From JALZKA01 sp963725035 (GTDB lineage Bacteria > Actinomycetota > Thermoleophilia > Solirubrobacterales > 70-9), in assembly GCA_963725035.1 (NCBI GenBank), contig CAVRWX010000004.1, forward strand, positions 1 to 50,037: a stretch of 50,037 bases of DNA. Direction: 5' to 3'. Shown piece by piece: positions 8,242 to 16,609 of the stretch. The notes below the pieces were generated by a model. The model made no database searches. It had not been told where the DNA came from and saw only the letters and a list, made by a program, of their open reading frames with translations. A program made the position numbers and the translations under genes. How positions within the stretch are numbered: the stretch's first letter is position 1; each line of letters begins with the position of its first letter.

Positions 8242-9609
8242 GTGGGCGACGAGCGACTGATTGACGGCGACCTGGAGGCTGAGATCCATGAGGTCGGAGC
8301 CGCGATCGTCGCTGAGCTTCCCTCCCCCGCCCGCGGGCCGGTTGCGGCGCTCGACGAACGCGCGATGCGCCTTACGACGAAGGACCCGGAGCTCCGGACC
8401 GCGCTCTTCCGGCTGGTCGACGTCACCCCGGCCTGCCGGAATCTGGACGACCTCGCCTCCCACCTCGCCGAGTTCGCGGAAAACGTTGAGGAACCGCCAC
8501 CTCCGCTCGCCGCGGCCATGCGGGCGGCGCACACCAAGCCCGGGCGGCTCGCGCTGGGCGCCGCTGTGGCGGGAGGGGTCCGCCACATGGCGCACAGGTT
8601 CATCGCGGCGCCCACCCCCGCCGAGGCGCGCGGCGAGCTCCGGCGCCTTTGGAAGGCGGGTATCGGAGCATCTGTTGACCTGCTTGGCGAAGCGACGCTG
8701 ACCGAAGCGGAGGCCGACGCCTACGCCACACGGTGCGACGAAGCGCTCACGACGCTCGCGGACATTCATCGCGAGTTCGAGCCGCGTCCCCTCCTCGATC
8801 GCGACCCCGCCGGGCCGCTTCCGCGCGCGAACCTCTCGGTGAAGGTCACCGCCCTGACGCCCCTCATCCGCCCCGAAGCTCCGGACCGGGGAATCGAGGA
8901 CGCCGCGGCGAGACTTCGGCCACTTCTGGCGCGGGCCAAAGAAATCGGCGCCCACGTCCACATCGACATGGAGTCGCTCGACTCACGCGAGACGACTCTC
9001 GGCCTCCTCGCCGAGCTTCTCGCAGACGAGGCTTTCCGCGAGGGCCCATCGGTCGGCGTCGTGCTCCAGGCGTACTTGCGGGACGCCTGGGACGAGCTTC
9101 AGGAGATCATCGCCGCCAATCGCAGCGGCGGGAGGTCGGTGCCGATCACCGTTCGCCTCGTCAAGGGCGCGTACTGGGACCACGAGGTGGTCGAGGCTGG
9201 GCAGCACGGCTGGGCGCCACCCGTCTACGCCGAGAAGGCGGACTCCGACCGGAGCTTCGAGGCGCTCTCCCGCAACCTGATTGACCATGCCAGGGCGCAC
9301 CCGGCGGAGCTTCGCGTCGCGATCGCGTCACACAACTTGCGGTCGGTCGCCCACGCGATCGCGTACAACCGCCTCGCGGGAGGCCCGGACCAGGCCCTCG
9401 AGTTTCAGGTCCTCCGCGGACTCGGCGACGACCTTGCCCACGCGCTCGCCGGGGCAGGCTTCCGGGCGCGCAGCTACTGCCCGGTCGGCGATCTCGTCGC
9501 GGGCATGGCCTATCTGGTGCGGAGGCTTCTCGAGAACACCGCGAACGAGTCGTTCCTCGCAGAGCAGGCGAGCGGCGCGTCGCTAGACACGCTCTTGGCG
9601 GCGCCATGA
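8242..9609 (+). CDS. Proline dehydrogenase
   Basis: 455 residues. FAD-dependent oxidation of proline to 1-pyrroline-5-carboxylate, at the membrane or cytoplasm. The N-terminal helical arm (about 1-160) resembles the arm domain of PutA; the (beta/alpha)8 barrel follows, with NLSVKVTALTP, HIDMES, VGVVLQAYLRD, TVRLVKGAYWDHE and SHNLRS, all standard PutA-type proline dehydrogenase motifs. The expected C-terminal RRL(L)ENTANESFL segment is present. No N-terminal DNA-binding domain. The TGA overlaps the ATG of the P5C dehydrogenase gene (ATGA), so the two PutA activities are encoded as a coupled pair, not a fusion. Confidence 0.93.
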   Translation: MGDERLIDGDLEAEIHEVGAAIVAELPSPARGPVAALDERAMRLTTKDPELRTALFRLVDVTPACRNLDDLASHLAEFAENVEEPPPPLAAAMRAAHTKPGRLALGAAVAGGVRHMAHRFIAAPTPAEARGELRRLWKAGIGASVDLLGEATLTEAEADAYATRCDEALTTLADIHREFEPRPLLDRDPAGPLPRANLSVKVTALTPLIRPEAPDRGIEDAAARLRPLLARAKEIGAHVHIDMESLDSRETTLGLLAELLADEAFREGPSVGVVLQAYLRDAWDELQEIIAANRSGGRSVPITVRLVKGAYWDHEVVEAGQHGWAPPVYAEKADSDRSFEALSRNLIDHARAHPAELRVAIASHNLRSVAHAIAYNRLAGGPDQALEFQVLRGLGDDLAHALAGAGFRARSYCPVGDLVAGMAYLVRRLLENTANESFLAEQASGASLDTLLAAP

Positions 9610-11180
9610 ACGCGCTCGGCCCGTTCAGGAACGAGCCGGTACTCGAGCTCCGGCGCGCCTCCAGCCGCAACGAGCTGAGCGCGGCGCTCGCAGAGCTCGA
9701 CCAAGCCTTGCCGATCGCTGTCCCCGTCCTCACCGGCGACGCGCAGCGCGAGGGCTCGGGCTTCACCTCAACCGATCCCGGCCGGCCGGACCGCGTTGTC
9801 GCGACAGCTGTCGAGGCGACTGGCGGCGATGTTGACGATGCGATCGCGGCCGGCCGGGACGCCTCCAGCGAATGGGGCTCCCGCTCGGCTGAGGAGCGCG
9901 CCGAGGTCCTCGTACAGGCGGCTTCGATCCTGCGCGAGCGGCGACTCGCTCTCGCTGCCCTTGCCGTGAGGGAGTGCGCCAAACCGTGGCCCGAGGCGGA
10001 TGCGGACGTCTGCGAGGCGATCGACTTCTGCGAGTACTACGCGCGCGAGGCGCGTCCGGCTTGGCCACGGCGCGCCGCTGGCGCAAGTCTCCGGCGAGCG
10101 CAACTCGATGGCGTACCGGCCGCGTGGAGTCGTTGCGGTCATCTCGCCCGTGGAATTTCCCGTTCGCGATCGCGGCCGGAATGACATCGGCCGCTCTCGC
10201 CGCCGGCAACTCCGTGGTCCTCAAGCCCGCCGAGCAGTCGCCCGGTTGCGCGCTCCACCTGGTCGAGGCGCTCCGCGAGGCGGGCGTTCCCGCCGGGTGC
10301 ACTCTCCCTCCTGCCCGGCCACGGCGATGCCGGCGCGATGCTCGTCGGGCACCCGGGGGTTCACGCGATCGCGTTCACGGGTTCGAGCGCGGTCGGCCTG
10401 GAGATCATCCGCCGCGCGGCCGAGACCCCCGAGGGCCAGGGTCACGTGAAGAGGGTCGTCGCCGAGATGGGCGGGAAGAACGGCGCGATCGTGGATGCGG
10501 ACGCGGACCTCGACGACGCGGTCCCGGCAATCGTCCGCTCGGCCTTCGGGTACGCGGGCCAGAAGTGCTCGGCGATCTCGCGGGTGCTGGCCCACGAGGC
10601 GATCGCGGAAACGCTCGCCGAGCGACTGGCCGGAGCGGTCGAACTGCTCCGCGTCGGCCAGGCCGAGGACCTCGAGACCGAAGTCCCGCCCCTGATCGAG
10701 CGCGAAGCGCAGGAGCGGTTGCTCAGCGCCACCGAGCGCGCGGAGTCCGACGGCGGCGTGCTCGCTCGCGCTTCCGCGCCGGAGGGGCCTGGCTGGTTCG
10801 CCGCGCCGGCTCTCGCAACGGGGCTCGACCCATCTTCCCCGCTTCTTCGAGACGAGATCTTCGGCCCGCTGCTGACCGTGGAGCCCACCACCTCAGTCGA
10901 AGCTGCCTGCGACGTCGTCGGCGAGCTTCCGTTCGCGCTTACCGGGGCGCTCTTTACCCGCAGCCCCTCGATGATCGAGTACGTGGTCGCACGCTCACCC
11001 GTCGGCAACCTCTACGTCAACCGCGGCGCGACCGGTGCGATGGTCGGGCGCCAGCCGTTCGGCGGCAACCGCCTGTCGGGCGTCGGGTCGAAGGCGGGCG
11101 GGCCCGACTACGTCCTCCAGTTCACCGAGCCCCACGTGGTCACCGAGAACACGACCCGCCACGGCCTGGTGGCAGAGTAG
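9606..11180 (+). CDS. 1-pyrroline-5-carboxylate dehydrogenase, three single-base insertions
   Basis: NAD-dependent aldehyde dehydrogenase completing proline to glutamate conversion. About 523 residues once joined. The reading changes frame three times, each fixed by conserved ALDH sequence: near 10056 (CGT[C]CGG restores RRLGHG), at 10150 (CCC[G]TGG restores SPWNFPFAIAAG) and at 10298 (GGG[T]GCA restores AGALSLLPGHG). The rest is intact: the NAD-fold GSSAVG motif, catalytic Glu in EMGGKN, catalytic Cys in GQKCSAISR, the RDEIFGP motif and a C-terminal QPFGG segment. All three breaks are one extra base. I judge the gene functional and the sequence in error. Confidence 0.87.
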
Positions 11181-11206
11181 CGCCGTGGTCGTCATCCGGG
11201 CGTAAG

Positions 11207-12088
11207 TTAATCCAGGCAGATCGCGTAGGCACGCAACCCCAGCGAGAACGTCGAGTTCTGGCTGTCTGCTTCCGCATACCAGCCGTCGTCAGGGCGCTGG
11301 TCCGGCTTACCGTCGTCAAACGGCGTCGAGATCGTAAGGAAGTGGTCTCTGAGCTGCACGAGCCACGCTCCACCGCCAACCAGATCGGTACCGGATGGGC
11401 AGTTCGCGAAAGCCTCGCCGAAGCTGTTAGGCGGCGTTGCCACTTCGGCGACGACATACACCGGGCGCTGCTCGCCACAGATCGTGGTCACCTTCACATC
11501 GTCCGTCGGGAACGATGACGGCCCCCCGATGAAGTCGAGCGCGGTCGCCTCCCAGCCCTTGTCCTGGCGATTGGAACCGACGGGATGCGGGTTGGAATGG
11601 GAGAGCACGCCGCCTGCGTTCCAAGCCCCTGAGATCTGAGCACCGCCGCCAAGGGTTCGCGTGCCCTTGGGGCAACGAGCGACGCCATTGAGCTCTCGCA
11701 CGCCGGAAGCGTTGGTACCGACGCGCTTCGCTTTAGTTGTTCGATAGGCGGGAAGCCGGTCGTCGCAGATCGCCGTGACCGCCAGCGTTCCACCACCCGG
11801 TGCGTACCCGGCGGCCGACGTCTTCCACCCGTCGTCGGGAGCGTTGTCGTTGTCCTGCGAGTCGTAGGGAATCGAGCGCGTCAGCCGAACTTCGTTCTGC
11901 CCGGAGAAGATGAACTGGCCGCCACTCACGACGTGGCTGCCCGGCGGGCACTTGACTTTCTGGGTGGCGATCTCGCCGGATGGAATGACCTTGCTCGAGC
12001 CAGTCTTGTACTGAAGCGCGCTCGCCGGCGAAGAGATCACCAAGCACGAGCCAATGCCCGCGAGCACGGCGAAAAGGCGGTGAGTCAC
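11207..12088 (-). CDS. Secreted Cys/GGG-repeat protein (family copy 1)
   Basis: 293 residues with a signal peptide (about 1-24, ending SPASA). The mature part is three copies of a ~75-95-residue repeat: each begins with Lys/Arg/Asn-Cys-Pro-x-Gly, four or five residues, then a Gly-rich GGG or SGG; continues to a conserved Gly-Trp; and ends in a short strand finishing xAIC or TTIC. Two cysteines bracket each repeat, suggesting one disulfide per domain. I do not recognise a named family. The same architecture occurs at 23658-24440 and 36635-37441. Starts with GTG 12088; it follows glnA on the same strand after 42 bases. Confidence 0.8.
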   Translation of the reverse strand: MTHRLFAVLAGIGSCLVISSPASALQYKTGSSKVIPSGEIATQKVKCPPGSHVVSGGQFIFSGQNEVRLTRSIPYDSQDNDNAPDDGWKTSAAGYAPGGGTLAVTAICDDRLPAYRTTKAKRVGTNASGVRELNGVARCPKGTRTLGGGAQISGAWNAGGVLSHSNPHPVGSNRQDKGWEATALDFIGGPSSFPTDDVKVTTICGEQRPVYVVAEVATPPNSFGEAFANCPSGTDLVGGGAWLVQLRDHFLTISTPFDDGKPDQRPDDGWYAEADSQNSTFSLGLRAYAICLD

Positions 12089-12130
12089 TCGGCGATCCTT
12101 GCCGAGAGACCGAGCTTTGTCAAGCGCCGC

Positions 12131-13480
12131 TCAGAGGATCGGCAGGAACCGTTCGATCTCCCAGGGAGTGACCTGGACGCGGTACTCGTCCCACTCCTCG
12201 CGCTTGATCTCGATGAACCGCTTGAAGGTGTGCTCGCCCAGGACCCGCAGGACGAGCTCTGACTCCGCGGCGATCTCGATCGCCTCGCCGAGGTTCTCGG
12301 GGAGCTGCTCGATGCCGCGCTGACCTCGCTCCTCCGGGGTGAGGTGGTAGAGGTTCTGCTCCATCGGTTCGGGGAGCTCGTAGCCCTTCTCGATCCCCTC
12401 GAGCCCGGCATGAAGCATGCCGGCGAAGCACAGATACGGGTTGCAGGCAGGGTCGGGACAGCGGAGCTCAGCGCGGGTCGCCCCCTCCTTGCCGGGGTGG
12501 TAGAGCGGCACCCGGATGAGCGCCGAGCGGTTGCGGCGCGACCAAGCGAGGTAGACCGGAGCCTCATAGCCGGGCACGAGGCGCTTGTAGGAGTTGACCC
12601 ATTGGGCGAAAAGGGGCGAGATCTCGCGCGCGTGGCGAAGCTGCCCCGCGATGAACGCCTTGGCGGTGTCGGAGAGGAAGAACTGGTCGTCCGGGTCGAA
12701 GAAGGCGTTTCGCCCGTCGGCCTGGAGCGACTGGTGGACGTGCATCCCCGAGCCGTTCTCGCCAGAGAGGGGCTTCGGCATGAAGGTGGCGTGCATGCCG
12801 TGGTTCATCGCGTACTCCTTGACGACGATGCGGTACGTCATGCAGTCGTCGGCCATGTGGAGCGCGTCCTTGTAGCGCATGTCGACCTCGTGCTGGGAGG
12901 GGCCGACCTCGTGGTGCGCGTACTCGACGTGGATGCCCAGCTGCTCGAGCGCCAGGATCGTGTCGCGGCGGACCTCGGAGCCGGCGTCGAGCGTGGTCAG
13001 GTCGAAGTAGCCGCCCTCGTCCATGACCTGCGGCACGCCGCTCTCGGGCCGGGACTCGGCGAAGTAGAAGAACTCGAGCTCGGGGCCGATGTTGTAGGCC
13101 TCGAAGCCCATCTCCTTCGCCCGCTCGAGCGCGCGGCGCATGATCCAGCGCGGATCGCCCTCATAAGGCTCGCCGCCCGGGACCCGGACGTCGCAGAACA
13201 TTCGCGCCGTCGCCTTCTCCTCGGGCCGCCAGGGCAGGACCGCGAACGTCGACGGGTCCGGCATGGCGATCATGTCCGACTCCTCGATGGGGTTGAAGCC
13301 GGTGATCGACGAGCCGTCGAAGCCCATTCCGCCCTCGAACGCGTCGTCGAGCTCGGACGAGTTGATCGAGAAGCTCTTGAGCTGGCCCAGGACGTCGGTG
13401 AACCAGAGGCGGATGAAGCGGACGTCCTGCTCGGAGACGACCTTCTTTACGTCGGCAGCTGTCTTGGGCGTGTCGGCCAC
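12131..13480 (-). CDS. glnA: Glutamine synthetase type I (alpha form)
   Basis: 449 residues. ATP-dependent amidation of glutamate to glutamine, a cytoplasmic dodecamer. N-terminal beta-grasp domain with the Asp latch region MGFDGSSITGF; metal and substrate motifs GPELEFFYF, HHEVGPSQHEVDM, NGSGMHVHQSL, and the ATP/glutamate loop RVPLYHPGKEGATRAELRCPDPACNPYL. The C-terminal region NLYHLTPEERGQRGIEQLP has the alpha-type form, without the beta-type insertion and adenylylation context, so covalent adenylylation control is not expected; feedback or transcriptional control is more likely. A second glutamine synthetase elsewhere is likely but not visible. Confidence 0.97.
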   Translation of the reverse strand: MADTPKTAADVKKVVSEQDVRFIRLWFTDVLGQLKSFSINSSELDDAFEGGMGFDGSSITGFNPIEESDMIAMPDPSTFAVLPWRPEEKATARMFCDVRVPGGEPYEGDPRWIMRRALERAKEMGFEAYNIGPELEFFYFAESRPESGVPQVMDEGGYFDLTTLDAGSEVRRDTILALEQLGIHVEYAHHEVGPSQHEVDMRYKDALHMADDCMTYRIVVKEYAMNHGMHATFMPKPLSGENGSGMHVHQSLQADGRNAFFDPDDQFFLSDTAKAFIAGQLRHAREISPLFAQWVNSYKRLVPGYEAPVYLAWSRRNRSALIRVPLYHPGKEGATRAELRCPDPACNPYLCFAGMLHAGLEGIEKGYELPEPMEQNLYHLTPEERGQRGIEQLPENLGEAIEIAAESELVLRVLGEHTFKRFIEIKREEWDEYRVQVTPWEIERFLPIL

Positions 13481-13551
13481 GCAGGAACCATAGCCCCGCC
13501 CAGACCGACAGCCGGTCCACGAGCCTTGGACATTCGGGCTAGATTGGGCCC

Positions 13552-13983
13552 GTGGACGAGCTCGCGACCAAGCTCCGCGCCGCCGTCGTGCACCTGCTCA
13601 AAGAGGGTGAGGAGATCCGCGGCGTCTGCATCGCGAGCCAGGTGGGCATGTTCAAGGGGCGCACCGTGGCGCTGGCGACGACTTCTGAGCGCCTGATCGT
13701 TCAGGGACTCGACCGCAAGTTCGCCGCCAAGGACGAGCCAATCCTCTTGACGCACGCCGACATCGAGCGCGCCTCGGCTGACGGTGCGGGTGGAGGCTGG
13801 GCCGAGCTCACGGCGGCGGTCATGGACAAGGTGGCGGTGAAGCTCGATCTCCGGACCACTTCGGGGGAGAAGCTCAAGCTGATGCTGATGAGCGGCACCG
13901 GGCCGCTCGGCGGCCTGGGCGGCGGTGAGACTCAGCGGCAAGGCGTCGAGGCGCTCTCGGCGTTCTTCGCGTCTGCCCCTTGA
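13552..13983 (+). CDS. Hypothetical PH-like domain protein
   Basis: 143 residues, cytoplasmic, no signal peptide or membrane segment. The alternating beta pattern (EEIRGVCIASQVGMFKGRTVALATTSERLIVQGL) resembles bacterial PH-like domains, with a helix at the C-terminus. I cannot name a function. GTG start, divergent from glnA across 71 bases. It ends just before the strong hairpin shared with the RNase P RNA gene. Confidence 0.7.
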   Translation: MDELATKLRAAVVHLLKEGEEIRGVCIASQVGMFKGRTVALATTSERLIVQGLDRKFAAKDEPILLTHADIERASADGAGGGWAELTAAVMDKVAVKLDLRTTSGEKLKLMLMSGTGPLGGLGGGETQRQGVEALSAFFASAP

Positions 13984-13988
13984 AACTA

Positions 13989-14016
13989 GAAGAGCCCCGC
14001 CGAAGCGGGGCTCTTC
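13989..14016. terminator. Bidirectional intrinsic hairpin, UUCG loop on the minus strand
   Basis: A perfect 12-bp stem (GAAGAGCCCCGC with GCGGGGCTCTTC) closed by four bases. Read on the minus strand the loop is UUCG closed by C-G, a very stable tetraloop, and is followed by TAGTTTCA, so it suits as the end of the RNase P RNA transcript. Read on the plus strand the loop is CGAA, six bases after the stop of the hypothetical gene, with no U tract. Confidence 0.85.
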
Positions 14017-14345
14017 CGTAGCAGGCCTGTAAGCCGGATTCTGTCGTGCGCTGTCATCTATCTATGCGCCCTACCTGGATCTCGCCGGGCCGGGTCATCG
14101 ATCCTGCTTGGGCTTGCACCTGACGGGGTTTGGCTAGCCGCCGCGTCACCGCGACGCTGGTGCGCTCTTACCGCACCGTTTCATCCTTGCCTGTACGCCC
14201 CACGCGTGTCGGGCGCCATCGGCGGTTTGATTTCTGTTCCACTTTCCCGCGGGTTTCCCCGGGTCGGCATTACCGACCGTCGTGCCCTACGGTGTCCGGA
14301 CTTTCCTCGAGAGTCACCTCCCGCGACTGCGCAGCCTGCGTGAGA
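14017..14345 (-). ncRNA. rnpB: RNase P RNA, bacterial class A
   Basis: Catalytic RNA that removes tRNA 5' leaders. On the minus strand the universally conserved blocks are in order: GAGGAAAGTCCGGACACC with TAGGGCACG near the 5' end (14308-14280), the GGTAAGAGCGCACC block (around 14180-14160), and near the 3' end AGATGACAGCGCACGACAGAATCCGGCTTAC (about 14059-14030). The ends are estimated from helix P1, which pairs GCAGGC near 14338 with GCCTGC near 14022. A UUCG terminator follows immediately. Ends are accurate to perhaps ten bases. Confidence 0.93.
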
Positions 14346-14372
14346 CATGGTACGTCCCCGCGGGCCCGCTAG

Positions 14373-14858
14373 TCAATCCATGTCGCCACGCGCACGCTTT
14401 AGGTCAGCGATGTCGATCTCGTCCTGCGGCCGCCCGGCCGCGGTCTTCATCGCTACGAGGTCCTCAAACGAACACACTCGGAACGTGATTCCCTCCACTG
14501 AGATCTCCATGGCCCGTGCGCGGAGGTCCTCGTACGCAGGGATGCCCGGCTGGTCCTGCACGACGTGAAGCTCGCCGAGACGGGTCATGCATTTGACAGT
14601 CGCGCCGCTCGTGAGCGCGTCGAGGGACGTGGGGTCGAAGCGAGGGTCCGCGCCGGGCACATGAGCCTCCACTCTGGCGAGCATCGCTGAAAGGCGCGCG
14701 AGATTCTCGCGCTCAGGACCGGGAACTACGTCGACGTCAAACGTAGTCCGGCCGGCGCCATGGACCGGCAGCGCCCAACCGCCGATCAGGACGAAGTCCA
14801 CCTCGGCATCGGTTAGTGCAGCGATGAGAGCCGTGAAGGCGTCGTCGTATTCGCTCAT
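14373..14858 (-). CDS. Nucleotidyltransferase of the toxin/AbiEii-like type
   Basis: 161 residues. The nucleotidyltransferase core is visible: a beta strand leading to GGWALPVHG (about 26-34), then TTFDVDVV with the metal aspartates Asp41 and Asp43. This arrangement is shared with DUF6036/AbiEii-like and MNT-like proteins, many of which belong to two-gene toxin-antitoxin or housekeeping modules and transfer nucleotides to RNA or protein. The ATG overlaps the TGA of the upstream small gene (ATGA), which excludes longer in-frame starts. It ends 28 bases before the estimated rnpB 5' end on the same strand. Confidence 0.8.
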   Translation of the reverse strand: MSEYDDAFTALIAALTDAEVDFVLIGGWALPVHGAGRTTFDVDVVPGPERENLARLSAMLARVEAHVPGADPRFDPTSLDALTSGATVKCMTRLGELHVVQDQPGIPAYEDLRARAMEISVEGITFRVCSFEDLVAMKTAAGRPQDEIDIADLKRARGDMD

Positions 14859-15061
14859 CGGCGCGCTGCGCGGCCCGCGTCGCGTAGCCGCAGGGCCGCG
14901 CGAGACATCTTGAGTTGCCTCATGAAACGCTGCTCTGGGGTCAGCTCTCGCATCTCCCGGCGAAGCTCTTCGGTCGTTCGGTTGCCGCGTGGTTCCGCCA
15001 CGCCCCAAACGGTATCCAAGCTCCCGGGTGTCAGATGTGACCGTTCCGGGGTAGAGGCCAT
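14855..15061 (-). CDS. Small basic protein paired with the nucleotidyltransferase
   Basis: 68 residues, strongly charged: an N-terminal loop, then a predicted long helix (about 28-66, TTEELRREMRELTPEQRF and on) rich in Arg and Glu. No recognised domain. Its TGA overlaps the ATG of the nucleotidyltransferase, so the two are co-translated, which suggests a partner or antidote role. Its ATG (15061) lies only two bases from the divergent ATG of the STAS gene, leaving almost no leader on either side. Confidence 0.6.
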   Translation of the reverse strand: MASTPERSHLTPGSLDTVWGVAEPRGNRTTEELRREMRELTPEQRFMRQLKMSRAALRLRDAGRAARR

Positions 15062-15063
15062 GC

Positions 15064-15417
15064 ATGTCCAACGGGCTCATTCGGGGGGAGCCGGTCGATG
15101 ACGGCATCTACTCGATCCAGATCGAGGGCGATTTCGATGCCTCGATGAGGGACAAGGGCATCGCGGTGACCGAGACTGCGCTGGACGCTGGTCCGCGGGC
15201 GATCCTTGTCGACGTCAAGCGCTGCACCTTCCTCGACTCCACGGCGATCGCCGTGATCCTGGGCGCCCGGCAGCGCGCGCTCGACGCGGGCATCGGCTTC
15301 GCGCTCGTCGGCCACAACCCGATCATCGACCGCACCATCGAGCTGACGGGCCTGGGCAAAGACCTCGAGGTCCTGGCCAACCGCGACGAGGCGATCGCCC
15401 AGTTGACGCTCAAGTGA
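15064..15417 (+). CDS. STAS domain anti-anti-sigma factor-like protein
   Basis: 117 residues covering one STAS domain, as in SpoIIAA/RsbV. The phosphorylatable serine is Ser59 in CTFLDSTAIAVILGA, the expected loop at the start of helix 2. In the family, the unphosphorylated form binds an anti-sigma kinase and frees a sigma factor. No kinase or phosphatase gene lies nearby, so its partner is elsewhere. ATG at 15064, two bases from the opposing start of the small basic protein. Confidence 0.87.
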   Translation: MSNGLIRGEPVDDGIYSIQIEGDFDASMRDKGIAVTETALDAGPRAILVDVKRCTFLDSTAIAVILGARQRALDAGIGFALVGHNPIIDRTIELTGLGKDLEVLANRDEAIAQLTLK

Positions 15418-15494
15418 CGGGGCTCACCCACCGGCAGCTCCACACGCGGCCTTGAGCTTGCGGCTACCGCATGCTCAGGGCAATGAGCCTGCCG

Positions 15495-15731
15495 CTAGCT
15501 GAGCTCTGAGCCGCAGGCCGGACAGGCCTCGGCGGTGTGGATGCTGGAGGTGCAGACGGGGCATCGGACGGTGCCCGCGCTCACGAGCCCGGACCAGGTG
15601 GACGAGATGCGCTCATCCAGGGTCGGCGCGCCCGGCTCGAACATCTGGCGCGCCTCGAGGTGCTGGAAGCGGCGCGGCCGCTCCGAGCCCGGAAAGAGGC
15701 GCTGCCTGTCCTTGGGGGAGACGGCGGACAC
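15495..15731 (-). CDS. Zinc-ribbon protein co-transcribed with lexA
   Basis: 78 residues. The C-terminal 25 residues hold two CxxC knuckles (CPVC and CPAC, 12 residues apart), a compact zinc ribbon ending at the C-terminus. The N-terminal 50 residues are polar, with no recognised fold. GTG 15731 is chosen because it lies one base after the lexA stop, so it should be in the lexA transcript and SOS-controlled. Function unknown. Confidence 0.62.
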   Translation of the reverse strand: MSAVSPKDRQRLFPGSERPRRFQHLEARQMFEPGAPTLDERISSTWSGLVSAGTVRCPVCTSSIHTAEACPACGSELS

Positions 15732-15732
15732 G

Positions 15733-16335
15733 TCACATGCTCCTGAAGACCCCGACGACCTTGCCGAGGAGGGTTGCCTCGCGGGTGCGGATCGGCTTGT
15801 AGGCGGAGTTCTCGGGCTGGAGGCGGATCTGGTCCTTCTCGCGGAAGAAGCGCTTGACCGTCGCCTCGTGCTCGAGCAGGGCAACGACGATCTCGCCGTT
15901 CGACGCGTCGTCGGTCTGCTTGACGACCACGTAGTCGCCGGCGAGGATGCCCGCGTCCTTCATGGAGTCGCCCTTGACCCTGAGGATGTAGTCCCCCTCC
16001 TCCCCGCCGATCATGTCCGGTAGCTCGAGGTACTCCTCGATGTTCTCCTCGGCGAGGAGCGGCTCGCCCGCGGCGACCTCGCCGACGAGCGGCAGGCCAC
16101 GCCCGGCCAGCTTCTGCTTGGTCTTCTCGACGAGCAACTCGATCGCCCGCGGCTTCGTCGGGTCGCGGCGCAGAAGCCCGATCTTCTCGAGGTTCGCCAG
16201 GTGGGCATGGACGGTCGAAGAGGACGTGAGCCCCACGGCCTTGCCGATCTCGCGCACGGTGGGCGGGTAGCCGGTCTTCGCCGCGTACTTGCGGATGTAG
16301 TCGAAGATCTCCTTCTGGCGCTTCGTCAAGTCCAT
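15733..16335 (-). CDS. lexA: LexA SOS repressor
   Basis: 200 residues. Winged helix-turn-helix at 1-65 (TKRQKEIFDYIRKYAAKTGYPPTVREIG), then the S24-type latent protease domain. The self-cleavage bond is Ala89-Gly90 (EVAAGEP), the catalytic Ser124 lies in KGDSM and the catalytic Lys161 in EATVKRF, all at normal spacing. RecA-bound single-stranded DNA triggers cleavage and de-represses DNA repair genes. A palindromic SOS box is 35-46 bases upstream of the start, so it is autoregulated. Confidence 0.97.
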   Translation of the reverse strand: MDLTKRQKEIFDYIRKYAAKTGYPPTVREIGKAVGLTSSSTVHAHLANLEKIGLLRRDPTKPRAIELLVEKTKQKLAGRGLPLVGEVAAGEPLLAEENIEEYLELPDMIGGEEGDYILRVKGDSMKDAGILAGDYVVVKQTDDASNGEIVVALLEHEATVKRFFREKDQIRLQPENSAYKPIRTREATLLGKVVGVFRSM

Positions 16336-16370
16336 GACTCTTCTCCTAGCGGATTCGGGGCTGAAGACGG

Positions 16371-16382
16371 GAACACATGTTC
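16371..16382. promoter_or_regulatory. SOS box (LexA operator) of lexA
   Basis: Perfect 12-base palindrome GAACACATGTTC with G before and G after, matching the Gram-positive/actinobacterial consensus CGAAC-N4-GTTCG. It lies in the lexA leader, 36 bases before the lexA start, and implies LexA autorepression and control of the downstream zinc-ribbon gene. Confidence 0.9.
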
Positions 16383-16470
16383 GTAGAGTAGCCGCCCCTC
16401 CGGACGGATGTCAAGTCCGCCGCCCCTCACCGCACGCTCGCGCCCGTGGATACACTGGCCGCTCCCTCAA

Positions 16471-16557
<87 letters not shown>

Positions 16558-16609
16558 CTTTCGAGATAAGTTGACCCTCGTTACAAGCGGCGACTAGGAT
16601 CCGCTGCGC

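Noticed and set aside
12344..13696. 450-residue plus-strand frame opposite glnA
   Set aside because: Antisense shadow of a conserved gene; Val/Glu/Arg-rich composition typical of the complement of GC-rich coding DNA.
14859..15107. N-terminal extension of the nucleotidyltransferase
   Set aside because: It overlaps the small partner gene completely; the ATGA overlap at 14855-14858 gives a better start.
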